DNA of 64,000 nt from Vulcanimicrobiota bacterium (GCA_003164495.1 PLTN01000170.1:1-64000); one strand, 5' to 3'; shown: positions 42,596 to 52,053, numbered from the stretch's first letter. Notes: generated by a model not told the origin, from the sequence alone. Program-made: numbers and translations.

Positions 42596-43596
42596 CGCGA
42601 TGCTGCCGCCTCCAGCACGGCGCGCTGTTCGGGTGGGATAGCGCCGGTTTGCGCCGGATCGACCGGCAATGCATCGTCGTAACCGACGATCGTATCGGCC
42701 ACGCACTGGGCCAACACCGCGGGATCGTAACCGCCCTCGAGGACGAACAGCGCGCGGCCGTTGCAGTAGTCGTCGGCAATTTCGCGGATCAAGCGGCCGA
42801 GCTGCCCGGCAGCGTTCGTCGAAACACCGAGATCGCCGACCGGATCGCCGGCCACGAAATCGTAACCCGCGCTCACGATGATGAGCCCCGGGCGTACGCG
42901 CTTGGCCAGCGTGCGCAATGCCGACGCCCAAATCGCGACGAAGGCTTCGGTGGAGATACCTGAGGCGGCGATCGGGACGTTCACGAGGTGGCCGTCGGGC
43001 GCGACCCGATTGTCGCGCGCCGAACCGGTTCCGGGATAGGCCGGCATCGCATGCGTGGAGAGATAGGAAAGGCCGCGGCCCACGAGCGCTTGCGTGCCGT
43101 TGCCGTGATGGTAGTCGATGTCGGCGATGATCGCGGGCTCACCGGTTTCGGCCGTGAACACCCGCGCCGCAATCGCCGCGTTGTTGAACAAGCAAAAGCC
43201 CATGCCGCGCGCGGGTTCGGCGTGATGACCGGGCGGGCGCACGAGCGCAAACGCCGCGCGCTTCGCTGAGGCGACGTGTGCCAGCGCGGCCAGCGTACCG
43301 CCGGCCGCGTGCAGCGCGCCTTCATATGACGTAACGCCGATGTCGGTATCGCCGGTCGTCAGTTCTTCGAACTCGTTGACATCGAGGCGTTGACATTCGC
43401 GCTTCGCCAACTCGATATACGCGGGATCGTGCGCGAGCGCAATTTCCGCTTCGGTTGCGCGCCGCGTATCGATCCGCTCGTCGAGCAATCCGCGGCGTTC
43501 CAACTCTGCAGCCACCACCCGAACGCGGTCGGGCTGCTCGACGTGGAAGACACCAGCGAGGTGGCGGGTGAGCGACTCGTCATACGCGACGAGCAT
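42592..43596 (-). CDS. Histone-deacetylase-family (acetoin utilisation/APAH-like) amidohydrolase
   Basis: 334 residues from ATG 43596 (MLVAYDESLTRHLAGVFHVE). Zinc enzyme of the arginase-deacetylase fold: RPPGHHAEPARGMGFCLFNN, the Asp-x-His ligands in IIADIDYHHGNGTQAL and the Asp in SAGYDFVAGDP, with late LEGGYDPAVLA. It removes acetyl groups from acetyl-lysine, acetylpolyamines or similar. Why it is coupled to redox-membrane genes is unclear; both overlaps are ATGA or near. Confidence 0.9.
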   Translation of the reverse strand: MLVAYDESLTRHLAGVFHVEQPDRVRVVAAELERRGLLDERIDTRRATEAEIALAHDPAYIELAKRECQRLDVNEFEELTTGDTDIGVTSYEGALHAAGGTLAALAHVASAKRAAFALVRPPGHHAEPARGMGFCLFNNAAIAARVFTAETGEPAIIADIDYHHGNGTQALVGRGLSYLSTHAMPAYPGTGSARDNRVAPDGHLVNVPIAASGISTEAFVAIWASALRTLAKRVRPGLIIVSAGYDFVAGDPVGDLGVSTNAAGQLGRLIREIADDYCNGRALFVLEGGYDPAVLAQCVADTIVGYDDALPVDPAQTGAIPPEQRAVLEAAASR

Positions 43597-43601
43597 CGTC
43601 G

Positions 43602-45197
43602 TTAGTGATTCGGCGCCGCGCTCGGACTCGGTTTCGGTTTCGGCTTGGCCGTTTTCGAACCCGGTTTTGCCGAGGACTTGGGATCCGGCTTCGCAGTACC
43701 GTGATCGATGCTCGCGATGAGCTGTTGCACTTGCGTGTAACCTTGTGTCCCGGGCTTGAGGAAGCTGAGGAAACGAACGAACGTCGCCTTTGCCTTCTGC
43801 GGCTGGTTGGCACCTTGATAGGCCGTGCCCATGCTGTAGAGGATGCCGGGATTGGCTTTCACGAGCGGCGCCGCGTTCTTGTCGAGCGCTTCGTAGATCT
43901 GAACGGCTTCGGGCCAATTCTTCGATTGTTGATCGGCGGCGGCAAGTCCGACGAGCGCGTCCGGCGTTTTCGCGAGGTTGAACGATGCCTTGAACGCCTC
44001 GCGCGCGGGATTGGGATTTTTCGCCGCCAGGTACGCTTGCCCGAGCAGCATGTACGCGCGCGGATCGTTGGCATCGACTTCCGTCAAACGCTTGTAGTTG
44101 TCGACGGCCTTATTGAAGTCGTTGCTCTCAGCGGCGGCTTGACCCAACCGCGCGAGCGCTTCGGGGTTGTCGCGATTCGGGCCCACCGCGGTCGTCCACT
44201 CACGTAGCGCGCCCGCTTTGTCATTGGTCGCTTGGAGATAGTCGCCGTAGGCGAGATGCGCTTCCGCCAGGTTGCCGTAACTGGCGATCGCCCGGCGGAA
44301 GGCGGCATCGGCATCGGTGTTTTGTTTTTCCCGCGCGTAGACGATGCCCATCTGATCCACGACGCCGGCCTTTTGCGCATCGGTCGTCATCAGACCGAGC
44401 AGCGTGGTGTACGTGGCGATCGACGTTTTGACGTCGTGCTGCGCGGAGGCAAGCTCGGCTTTCCCGGCCAGCGCTTCCAGGTTGTTGGGATCGATGGCGA
44501 GCGCTTTATCGAAGAGCGGAATCGCCAGGGCCAGCGAGTTCGCGTCTTCGTAGGTGCGCGCTTCGAGGACGTAGGGGTGCGGGTCTTTGGGATTGATCTT
44601 CGCAACGGATTCGAACTGCGCGCGCGCTTCGTCGTACTTCTTCTCGGCCGCGAGAACGAAGCCGAGATTCTCCGCTGCATCGGTCGAATTGGCGTTGAAC
44701 GTCAGCGCACGGCGCGCGACGCGCTCGGCGTCGGCCGGGCGGTTCGCCGTCATGTACATCTGCGTGAGCGACTGCAGCACCTGAATGTTAGTCGGCTCGA
44801 GATTCGCCGCTTGCTCCATGCTCGCGATTCCGGCGTCGGCCTTACCAAGGGCCGCCTGCGAGGCTCCGTCGACGAAGTAAATCTGCGCGGTCTTCGTTCC
44901 GCCCGCGAGCAGCTTCTGCGTCAGCTGGACGGCAAGATCGGGCCGGTTCGCCTGCAGATAGAGCATCGATAACTGCGTCATCGAGTCTTTGTCGTTGGGG
45001 TTCGCCTTCAGCGCAGCTTCGAGACGCGGGATCGCGTGATCCAACGTTTCGGGCGTCGCGGTTGGCGACGGCACCGGGGACGGGGATGGAGAGGGCGCCG
45101 CCTTGCCTGCGGCGCCGGCGGGATGCGAGATCCCAACAGCCATCGCGACGGCGATCGCACCGGCGGCGAACAGGGCGGACAAACGGAAACGGATCAC
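43602..45197 (-). CDS. Secreted TPR-repeat protein
   Basis: 531 residues, GTG start at 45197 with GAAAGAG upstream; the frame above that belongs to etfA's shadow. Signal peptide with LSALFAAGAIAVAMAVGISH, a Pro/Ser linker (PSPSPSPVPSPTATPE), then about ten 34-residue TPR units (e.g. DAAENLGFVLAAEKKYDEAR, NLEALAGKAELASAQHDVKT). The C-terminus is Lys/Pro/Ser-rich (KPKPKPSPSAAP). Likely a periplasmic assembly scaffold; exact job unknown. Confidence 0.82.
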   Translation of the reverse strand: MIRFRLSALFAAGAIAVAMAVGISHPAGAAGKAAPSPSPSPVPSPTATPETLDHAIPRLEAALKANPNDKDSMTQLSMLYLQANRPDLAVQLTQKLLAGGTKTAQIYFVDGASQAALGKADAGIASMEQAANLEPTNIQVLQSLTQMYMTANRPADAERVARRALTFNANSTDAAENLGFVLAAEKKYDEARAQFESVAKINPKDPHPYVLEARTYEDANSLALAIPLFDKALAIDPNNLEALAGKAELASAQHDVKTSIATYTTLLGLMTTDAQKAGVVDQMGIVYAREKQNTDADAAFRRAIASYGNLAEAHLAYGDYLQATNDKAGALREWTTAVGPNRDNPEALARLGQAAAESNDFNKAVDNYKRLTEVDANDPRAYMLLGQAYLAAKNPNPAREAFKASFNLAKTPDALVGLAAADQQSKNWPEAVQIYEALDKNAAPLVKANPGILYSMGTAYQGANQPQKAKATFVRFLSFLKPGTQGYTQVQQLIASIDHGTAKPDPKSSAKPGSKTAKPKPKPSPSAAPNH

Positions 45198-45216
45198 GAG
45201 CAGCTCTTTCGGGGTG

Positions 45217-46200
45217 TTACGCGTGGGCGGCTTTCGCCTCGCGAACGAGTTTGGTGAGTTCGGGGACGATTGCGAACGCGTCGCCCACGACGAGCAAGTC
45301 CGCGAAGTCGGCGATCGGAACGCCGGCATCTTTGTTGATCGCGACGATCGTCGCAGCGGTACGCATGCCCACCTTGTGTTGGATGGCACCGGAAATGCCA
45401 ACCGCAACATAGAGCGATGGACTGATGGTCTTTCCGGTTTGTCCGACTTGGTGGCCGTGCGAGACCCAGCCCGCGTCGACGGCCGCGCGCGAAGCGCCGA
45501 CCGCGCCGCCGAATGCTTCGGCGAGATCGTGCAAAATGCCCGTGAACGGCTCCGGACCGGCCATCCCGCGGCCGCCGGAAACGACGACCGACGCTTCCTC
45601 GACACCCAGCTCGGCAGCCGCTTCCTCGACGTCGTCCTCGACCGTCACAATGTATGACTTACCACTCGGAGCAAGCGTTGTAATCTCGCCCGCCCCGGCC
45701 GTGGCGTTCACTGCGAACACGTTCGGCCGGATCGCGGCCACACCGTAATCACAATTCTTGAACGCGCAATTGGTGATCGTTGTTCCGCCCAGCTTGGGCG
45801 ACGTGCAGACCACCCGTCCGTCCGCGACCTCGATCCCGGTGACATCCGCGTTGATCCCGGCGTCGAGACGGCCGGCGAAGCGCGAGCCGACATCGCGTCC
45901 GATCATCGTATTGGCAACGATGATGAGCGCCGGGCCCGCAGTACGGGCAACGGCCTCGAGGGCGTCGACCAGCGGGTCGACCCCGGCCTTGGCCAAGTTC
46001 GCATCGTCGAGGACGTGGATCCGGTCGACCGGATAGGCCTTGAGCGACTCCGCGACCGCGGCGGCCTGCGCGCCCGCGACGACGGCGTGCACCGCTCCGC
46101 CGAGGGCGCCGGCCGCCGAACGCGCGGCGCAGATCGCCTCGATCGACGAGCGACGCGCAGCCCCGTTCTTGTGCTCGATGAAGGCGATGACGTCTTTCAC
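45217..46200 (-). CDS. etfA: Electron transfer flavoprotein alpha subunit
   Basis: 327 residues from GTG 46200, overlapping the etfB TGA as GTGA. N-terminal domain (KDVIAFIEHKNGAARRSSIE), then FAD domain with VVVSGGRGMAGPEPFTGILH, VGASRAAVDAGWVSHGHQVG, QTGKTISPSLYVAVGISGAI and QHKVGMRTAATIVAINKDA. With etfB it carries electrons from acyl-CoA or other dehydrogenases to the quinone pool. No dehydrogenase or ETF-quinone reductase gene adjoins it. Confidence 0.95.
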   Translation of the reverse strand: MKDVIAFIEHKNGAARRSSIEAICAARSAAGALGGAVHAVVAGAQAAAVAESLKAYPVDRIHVLDDANLAKAGVDPLVDALEAVARTAGPALIIVANTMIGRDVGSRFAGRLDAGINADVTGIEVADGRVVCTSPKLGGTTITNCAFKNCDYGVAAIRPNVFAVNATAGAGEITTLAPSGKSYIVTVEDDVEEAAAELGVEEASVVVSGGRGMAGPEPFTGILHDLAEAFGGAVGASRAAVDAGWVSHGHQVGQTGKTISPSLYVAVGISGAIQHKVGMRTAATIVAINKDAGVPIADFADLLVVGDAFAIVPELTKLVREAKAAHA

Positions 46201-46985
46201 AGCAGTTGCCGGCTCTTGAGAAAGTCGAGCACGATGCGCGCGCCGTCGGCGCCGTCGGCCGCCGTGACGGTTCGGCCTTTCTCGCGCGGCGGCGGCGTTG
46301 CGAGCGCCAGCACTTCCGTACGCGAGCCGTCGCTGCCGACGGCTTTGGTCAAGCCCAGATCGGTGAGTGCGAGCGTTTTGATGTCCTTTTTCTTCGCGCC
46401 CATGATGCCTTTGAGCGATGGATAACGCGGCTCGTTGGCGCTCTTCGTCACGCTGGCCAATGCAGGCAACGGCGCGCTCACGGTTTGGTAGCCGGTCTCC
46501 GTTTCGCGCTTCACCCGTAACCGGCCGCCGTCGATCTCGAGGTGGCGCGCGTACGTGAGCGCGGGAACGCCGAGATATTCGGCCAGCATGCCGGGCAGAT
46601 CGCCCGAGATCGCATCGGTCGATTGCGTTCCGGTCAGCACGAGATCGAAGCCGCCGGCTTTGATACCGTGCGCGATCGCATACGCGGTCGCCCACAGATC
46701 CGAACCGGCAAGCCCGGGATCGGAGAGAATCACGGCGTCGTCGGCGCCCATTGCGAGCGCCTTGCGCACGACTTCGCGGCCGCTCTCGGGCGTCATCGAG
46801 AAGATCGTCACGGTCGAACCGTCGGCGAGTTTGTCGCGCAGTTGCAACGCCGCCTCGATCGCATATTCATCGAACGGATTGAGCACGATATCGACGCCGC
46901 TGCGCACGAGCCGTTTCGTCGCCGGATCGATTCGTTTCTCGGCGGTCGTGTCCGGGACGAGTTTTACGGTGACGACGATTTTCAA
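46197..46985 (-). CDS. etfB: Electron transfer flavoprotein beta subunit
   Basis: 262 residues. The TTG at 46985 is chosen: GGGAG lies 6 bases before it and the protein then starts MKIVVTVKLVPDTTAEK, as the family does; a TTG two codons earlier is possible. Marks: IVLNPFDEYAIEAALQLRDK, LVLTGTQSTDAISGDLPGML and SVTKSANEPRYPSLKGIMGA (AMP-binding). It pairs with etfA. Confidence 0.95.
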   Translation of the reverse strand: MKIVVTVKLVPDTTAEKRIDPATKRLVRSGVDIVLNPFDEYAIEAALQLRDKLADGSTVTIFSMTPESGREVVRKALAMGADDAVILSDPGLAGSDLWATAYAIAHGIKAGGFDLVLTGTQSTDAISGDLPGMLAEYLGVPALTYARHLEIDGGRLRVKRETETGYQTVSAPLPALASVTKSANEPRYPSLKGIMGAKKKDIKTLALTDLGLTKAVGSDGSRTEVLALATPPPREKGRTVTAADGADGARIVLDFLKSRQLL

Positions 46986-47003
46986 GCCCAACTCCCGACA
47001 CGC

Positions 47004-47029
47004 GAAACCCGGCTACGGTGCCGGGCTTC
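47004..47029 (-). terminator. Possible terminator after the outer-membrane protein gene
   Basis: Minus strand GAAGCCCGGC-ACCGTA-GCCGGGTTTC forms a 10-bp stem between the barrel protein gene and etfB. Only a short T-run, within the stem end. Confidence 0.4.
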
Positions 47030-47074
47030 GGAACGACTCGGGGTTCCCGCCGCAAGGAGCGGGCTCCTAGTACG

Positions 47075-49000
47075 TTAGGTCTTGAAACGCTGGTAGAACT
47101 GGATTTGGGGACCGTGGAAAGCAGGCGAGAGTCCACCCGGTATCGTCGGCAATCCTGAGACAGAGTATAGACGCCACTGCAAACCGTAACCGGTCGTGCC
47201 GTTGGGGCGCAATTCGAGACCCGCAAACACGAGGTCCTCGGCGAGCTGCGCGTTGTTCGGGCCCGACGTATCGAACTGACCGTTGAGTCCGAAACGGCCG
47301 ACGCCCGCGGCACCGAACACTTTGGGACCGAAGTTCCGCGAGAGCGTCAGCACTCCGGCGGGATACTGCACGACGACGTTGTCTTGCGGCTGACCGGCGG
47401 GAGCCGGCCGCCACGTGTTCACCTGACCGAGGTCGAGCGTGATGTCGGCGAAGCCGGCGTGGTAGTTGAACCAGCCTTCCCAATGCTGCTCGTATCCGAT
47501 CGTTCCCGGCGCCGTCGTCTGAGCGAGGAAATACGGCTCGATGAAACCGGGCTGAAACGCGGTGCCGGGATTGAGCGCGGCGATCTGCGAGTATTGCGCG
47601 AACGCGAGACGGACTTCGACGCCGGCCACGATGAACGTCGTCGAAAGTTTTCCGCCCTGACGGTTCGGTCCGACTTGGGAGTTGTCGACGAGCTGGTAAT
47701 CGCCGCGTAAAAATGTACCGGGCCATGCGGCCGGATACGACCACACGTTTTCGAGCGTGCCGTAGTCGAGGATCGCCGGCGCGTACGTGGGCTCAAAGCG
47801 CACGCCTTCGAGTTGAAGATCGAAGTGCGAGAAACCGTGGTGCACTTTCGCGTAGTAGTAGTTACCGGCGGTGCAGCCCGTGGTCGGCGCGACGACGCCG
47901 ATCGCGGTGTAGCACGAGTACCCGTAGCGCAATTCGCCGTCGCTGTCCGCCAGCAGCGGGAACGTCGCACCTACGCCGGCGACGAACATCTTCTGGCCGA
48001 ACACCGTCGATTGTGCGACACCGTTCGTGAGGGTGGGAAGGCTGCCGAAGAGCACGTTACCCGTGTCGGGACCGTTGGTGTTGAGACCGGTGAGTTGAGC
48101 CGAATAGCGCAGGCCGCTACCGTGATCTTGAATGAACGAAGCGCTGAGGATGCGCGCCGGCGCGTTGTAGGGTGCGGGCAGATCGGCGCTCGCGACTTCG
48201 AGCGTGTTGATGTCGTCCTTCACCCAGAAGTCGGCACCCGAAAGCGGCAGCACCTCGGGGCCTTCTTTGAGCACGTCAACCGTCGGGGGCCCGTTGCCGA
48301 TCGATTGCGGCAATTGCGGCGCGAGCTGAAAGGGCGTGTTGGTCCACGGCGCTTGGCTCAACGCCCACGGCACGTTCTGATGCAGGCTGAACCAGCCGAC
48401 GGTGAGCGCTCCGTTGCCGCTGTGATCGACGATCGATCCCGACAGAAAACCGAGCTTCGTAGCGCTGATCGGATCCTGACCGTTGTGCGTGGGAAAGGCG
48501 GGTGTGAGCGTGTAGGCGCGGCTGCCGACGTTGGCGTTGATCGACGGCATGATTGCGTCGCCCCAATAGTTGACGACGTTGCCGGTGCCCGATGCCGAAC
48601 CGTAGCCGATGGTCGCCGTGACGTCGAGTTCCGGCGAGAGCGCGTAGATCGGCTTCAGCAAGAAGTCCTGACTGATGCCCTCGCCCGTAACGAGCGGACC
48701 GCCGGAGAACATCTCATAGGGCGTGCCCGGCGCCGGAACCCGGCCCGCGGCGAAGTTCGGGCCCTCGGCCGGCGTCGTGCCCGGGCCGGTGAATTGCTGG
48801 TTGGTGCCCGACGTATACGTCTCGATCTTCAGGTTGAATCTCGAAGGCGGGTTCGTCGTCGGGACGGGGCTCGGTGAGGACTGCGCGACTACGGCCGGGT
48901 CGGGCACCGGCGCACCTTGCGCTCTGGCGGGTCCCCCCAGGCCGGCGATTCCAACGAGAATGGTAACCGCAAATAGGAGCGGCAAGGCTGGCTGACGCAC
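47075..49000 (-). CDS. Large outer-membrane beta-barrel protein, unknown substrate
   Basis: 641 residues from GTG 49000 (GGAGG immediately upstream, rather close). Signal peptide MRQPALPLLFAVTILVGIAG (to RAQG), a Pro/Ser linker, then repeated amphipathic strands rich in Gly, Tyr and aromatic residues (e.g. KIETYTSGTNQQFTGPGTTP, GYEQHWEGWFNYHAGFADIT) and a C-terminal strand HGPQIQFYQRFKT. No plug domain, so not a TonB receptor. Family not recognised; it begins 62 bases after the tRNA gene on the same strand. Confidence 0.65.
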   Translation of the reverse strand: MRQPALPLLFAVTILVGIAGLGGPARAQGAPVPDPAVVAQSSPSPVPTTNPPSRFNLKIETYTSGTNQQFTGPGTTPAEGPNFAAGRVPAPGTPYEMFSGGPLVTGEGISQDFLLKPIYALSPELDVTATIGYGSASGTGNVVNYWGDAIMPSINANVGSRAYTLTPAFPTHNGQDPISATKLGFLSGSIVDHSGNGALTVGWFSLHQNVPWALSQAPWTNTPFQLAPQLPQSIGNGPPTVDVLKEGPEVLPLSGADFWVKDDINTLEVASADLPAPYNAPARILSASFIQDHGSGLRYSAQLTGLNTNGPDTGNVLFGSLPTLTNGVAQSTVFGQKMFVAGVGATFPLLADSDGELRYGYSCYTAIGVVAPTTGCTAGNYYYAKVHHGFSHFDLQLEGVRFEPTYAPAILDYGTLENVWSYPAAWPGTFLRGDYQLVDNSQVGPNRQGGKLSTTFIVAGVEVRLAFAQYSQIAALNPGTAFQPGFIEPYFLAQTTAPGTIGYEQHWEGWFNYHAGFADITLDLGQVNTWRPAPAGQPQDNVVVQYPAGVLTLSRNFGPKVFGAAGVGRFGLNGQFDTSGPNNAQLAEDLVFAGLELRPNGTTGYGLQWRLYSVSGLPTIPGGLSPAFHGPQIQFYQRFKT

Positions 49001-49061
49001 GCCTCCGACTTCTCTTGCGGTCGGCGTTCTCCCACCTCGACGAGAGGAAGGGCCGGACAGC

Positions 49062-49389
49062 TGGGATGACCGAGGCTCGAACTCGGATGCCCTCGCGGGC
49101 GGCAGATTTTCTTACCACTTCGGCTTTCGCCGCCCGGCCTTCATTTTGGAGAAGCCGGTTCGTGGTCTGGACTGTGCCTTGGCCGTTGGGGTCCGCCGTA
49201 GTGGACCCCGGTAGGCCGCGCCCGTCCAGTCTCTACACCTTCCGCCGGCAACAACCGGCGGCTTGGCTCGGCGTTGTCAGGGCACCGCGTGCCTCAGAGT
49301 TCACCGAATTTGAGCGCATCCCGGCCGGAGTTTCCACCCGGCCGGCTCACGTGTAAGTCTGCTGTGTCTGCCTATTCCACCATCATCCC
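49062..49389 (-). tRNA. trnL(UAA): tRNA-Leu(UAA) interrupted by a group I intron
   Basis: Exon 1 is 49389-49355 and exon 2 is 49110-49062. Joined, they fold as a class II tRNA: acceptor GGGATGA/TCATCCC (7 bp), D-arm GTGGAATAGGCAGACAC, anticodon arm GCAGA-CTTAAAA-TCTGC with anticodon TAA, long variable arm GCCC-GCGA-GGGC, T-arm CCGAG-TTCGAGC-CTCGG, discriminator A. CCA is not encoded. The break falls after U34 of the anticodon, exactly where cyanobacterial and plastid tRNA-Leu introns sit. Coding for leucine (UUA/UUG) needs splicing. Confidence 0.93.
49111..49354 (-). ncRNA. Group I self-splicing intron (244 nt) in tRNA-Leu(UAA)
   Basis: It starts after exon U and ends with G (49111), as group I introns must. 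P1 forms between exon CTT plus A and intron TGAG, with U.G at the 5' splice site. Conserved core pieces match the cyanobacterial intron: GGATGCGCTCAAA, GCCGAGCCAAGCCG (about 49257-49270) and AAGGTGTAGAGACTGGACGG (49222-49241). Other stems: CCGGCCGG pair (P2), GGGGTCC/GGACCCC (P8) and CGGC-GAAA-GCCG near the 3' end. It encodes no protein of its own, so no homing endonuclease. Confidence 0.9.
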
Positions 49390-49484
49390 GGGTGCCGTTG
49401 TTCGGCTCTTCGACGGTCGCAACGAAGGGCTCCCCCGGTGAAGTGCTTGTTTGGCACCATCGCATGCCCGATAATTAAAAGTGA

Positions 49485-52040
49485 ATGTCCCTAACCCGTG
49501 AACGCCTGATTGCGCTGCTCGCGGACTCGGCGCTAACCAGTGTCGAACTCGTGATCGCTCCGCCGGGCTTCGGCAAGACAACACTGCTCCGCGAGTACGC
49601 AAGCGCGGAAACCGGGGCCGCCTTTGTCGTGCTCCCCGAAGGGGCCGACCTCGAGGCGTTCGTCCGATGCGTCATTGCAGCGACCGTGCCCTCGGCGCTG
49701 CGTTCGATCGGGGCGGTTTTCGAAACTCCGGCAACAGAGAATATCGAGCAGCGTGCCGGCGAGTGGCTCGTCTCGCGTCTACGCGAGTTCAGCGGAACGC
49801 TGATCGTCGATGACTTTCACCGTGCTGTTGCGGACGAACGCGTCGCACGCGTGCTCGTAGGTGCGATCGCCGCCACGCACGGCCGGATGCGCTGGATCGT
49901 AGCATCGCGTGAGTCGCCGGCATTTCCGATGGGCTCGTGGATCGCGCGCGGCTGGATGGGATTACCCATCACGGGGGACGATCTCGCGTTCACGGCCGAA
50001 GAGGCCGGCGAGCTTGCGAAGTCGCTGGAAATTTTCGTCTCAAACGACGGTCTCACAGCGATCGTCGATGACACGCTGGGCTGGCCGATCGGTGTGCGGC
50101 TCGCGCTGAGTCTCGTCGCGCGAAAGCGCGATACCGGTCAGACGCGAGTTCAAACGCGCGAAGCGTTGTTCGCGTTGCTCGACGACGAAGTGTGGCAGCC
50201 ACTCGACCATGGCCTGAAGTCGCTCGTCGCCGCAGCCGCCTTGATGCCGGCGCCGACGATTTCAACGCTGATCGCGGCGGGATACGCCGACGCGCGTGCC
50301 GGGATGACGAGCGTGTTCGCCAAGGTTCCATTCATCACGGCGATCGACGACAGCGCGTTCATAATTCACGACCTTTTCCGCGACTTCGTCACGACGCAGG
50401 CATCCCCGGAAAACACCAACGGCACCGACGCTGTCGCGAACCGCGTCGGTTTTGCTCTCGTAGCTGCGGGCAATCCGGCCGACGGGCTACGTCTTCTCAT
50501 TGCGGCCGGCCGCATCGACGATGTGCAAGACGCGCTTGCGGTGCACGCTTTTGATCTACTGGAAACTGGACAGCGCGGAGTCATCAACGCGGCGATGACA
50601 TTCCTCGGCGAGCGCAGTCTGAACGATACCGGCATCGCGCTCGCCATCCGCGGCGCATTGGCGTTTGCCGACGGCTCGGCTTCGAATTCGACGAATCTCT
50701 TCGTGCGCGCACTCGGACGTAAGATGCCACCGGCTATACGCAGTGAGGTTTCGCGACGGTTGGCGCTCGCATATGCCAACCGTGGAATGCTGCACGAGGC
50801 GCTTGACGCCTTGAAGCCTCTTGAAGCAGACGTGTCCATCTCGTTGGAAGACCGGCTCGAAGCCCAAGCAATGGCAGCCGCGTTTATTTCCGCTACGGGC
50901 ACCAGCGACCGCGCTGATGTCGAGGCAACGATTGTCAAACTCGAGGCCCAAATATCGCGCGTCCCACCCAATGTTCAGGTGCGCCTATTGAGGTACCTCG
51001 GGAACGCTGCACTGGCCAACCGCGATCCGGAGAGAGCCGAGCGCCTTTCCCTTGACGCGGCCTTACTCGCGACCGAACTCGGCATGGATACGTTTGCGGC
51101 ACTCGCGTACAGCACGCTCTACAGCCTCGCCGCTAGGAACGACCCCGATGCCACTCGAGCACGCTCGTTCTCGCGCTCTCAAGCGATTGCCGCCGAACGG
51201 GCCGCGAACACCGCATTACGGGTTTATGCCTTGCGGGCCCAATATATTATTGCTGCCACGAACGTTGAAGTCGAGGAGGCGCAGACCCTCGAATCGACCA
51301 TGGCGTCGCTCGTGGACACCCGCACCTATCGCGACGCATTTCACTTTCGCTTCGCGCGCGCGCTCCAGTCTGTCGCAACGGGGGACATTGCAAAGGCCGA
51401 ATCTTCCCTACGGTCAATGCCGCAAACCTCAATTTCCGCCGCTGAGCGCATCCGCCTCGAAGCTTTTCTACTGATCCTTCTTCTACTGCGCGGCAAGCGA
51501 TCGGAGGTGGCTACCGTCATAGAACGCAGCCTTTTGGCCGAAGCCCCACGAGATCACGGCGGCCGAATCGAGATGGCGTATGCCTATGCCTACCGTGGCA
51601 TCGCATATTGGGCACTCGATCGCCCCGCGCAAGCGCGTAAAGCATTTGAATTCAACACGGCCGACCTTCCGCGGCGCGACCGGCTCGTGGTCGATGTCTT
51701 CAAGGCGCTAGCTCATCTCCCGCATCCATTGCCGGGCAGCGGCGATATCGATCGACTCGCTTCAAGCCTCGTCGCCGGCAGCTACAGGGCGTATGCGGAG
51801 CTGCTCGTACAGTTTGTGGAGCTCGACGCAAACGATGTCGCGCTGAGTCCGACGGAGCTCGAAACGCTACGCGAATTCGACCGCCACGGCGGCCGGGCAG
51901 CCGACGTTGCCAGGGCGCTCGGGAAATCGAAATTCACCGTCCAGAACCAGATCCAGAGCGCCATCAGAAAGCTCGGCTGTTCCGGCCGCGCTGAAGCTCT
52001 GGCCTATGCACGACAGCGCGGGTGGCTACATAGGGCTTAA
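49485..52040 (+). CDS. Large ATP-binding LuxR-family regulator (MalT/LAL type)
   Basis: 851 residues. P-loop VIAPPGFGKTTLLREYAS (Lys31), Walker B GTLIVDDFH, a STAND-like ATPase region to about 330, then a long all-helical TPR-like stretch and a C-terminal LuxR helix-turn-helix: LSPTELETLREFDRHGGRAA, DVARALGKSKFTVQNQIQSA. Such proteins bind an inducer and ATP, then activate nearby promoters. The next gene is a tiny peptide with a palindrome-containing promoter, a plausible target. Confidence 0.88.
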   Translation: MSLTRERLIALLADSALTSVELVIAPPGFGKTTLLREYASAETGAAFVVLPEGADLEAFVRCVIAATVPSALRSIGAVFETPATENIEQRAGEWLVSRLREFSGTLIVDDFHRAVADERVARVLVGAIAATHGRMRWIVASRESPAFPMGSWIARGWMGLPITGDDLAFTAEEAGELAKSLEIFVSNDGLTAIVDDTLGWPIGVRLALSLVARKRDTGQTRVQTREALFALLDDEVWQPLDHGLKSLVAAAALMPAPTISTLIAAGYADARAGMTSVFAKVPFITAIDDSAFIIHDLFRDFVTTQASPENTNGTDAVANRVGFALVAAGNPADGLRLLIAAGRIDDVQDALAVHAFDLLETGQRGVINAAMTFLGERSLNDTGIALAIRGALAFADGSASNSTNLFVRALGRKMPPAIRSEVSRRLALAYANRGMLHEALDALKPLEADVSISLEDRLEAQAMAAAFISATGTSDRADVEATIVKLEAQISRVPPNVQVRLLRYLGNAALANRDPERAERLSLDAALLATELGMDTFAALAYSTLYSLAARNDPDATRARSFSRSQAIAAERAANTALRVYALRAQYIIAATNVEVEEAQTLESTMASLVDTRTYRDAFHFRFARALQSVATGDIAKAESSLRSMPQTSISAAERIRLEAFLLILLLLRGKRSEVATVIERSLLAEAPRDHGGRIEMAYAYAYRGIAYWALDRPAQARKAFEFNTADLPRRDRLVVDVFKALAHLPHPLPGSGDIDRLASSLVAGSYRAYAELLVQFVELDANDVALSPTELETLREFDRHGGRAADVARALGKSKFTVQNQIQSAIRKLGCSGRAEALAYARQRGWLHRA

Positions 52041-52053
52041 TTAAATTTAACTA

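Noticed and set aside
46992-47074. Riboswitch upstream of etfB
   Set aside because: Several hairpins are present but no known aptamer signature; treated as a possible terminator only.
49015-49356. 113-codon plus-strand frame across the intron region
   Set aside because: The DNA is explained by the tRNA and intron; the frame has no domain pattern.
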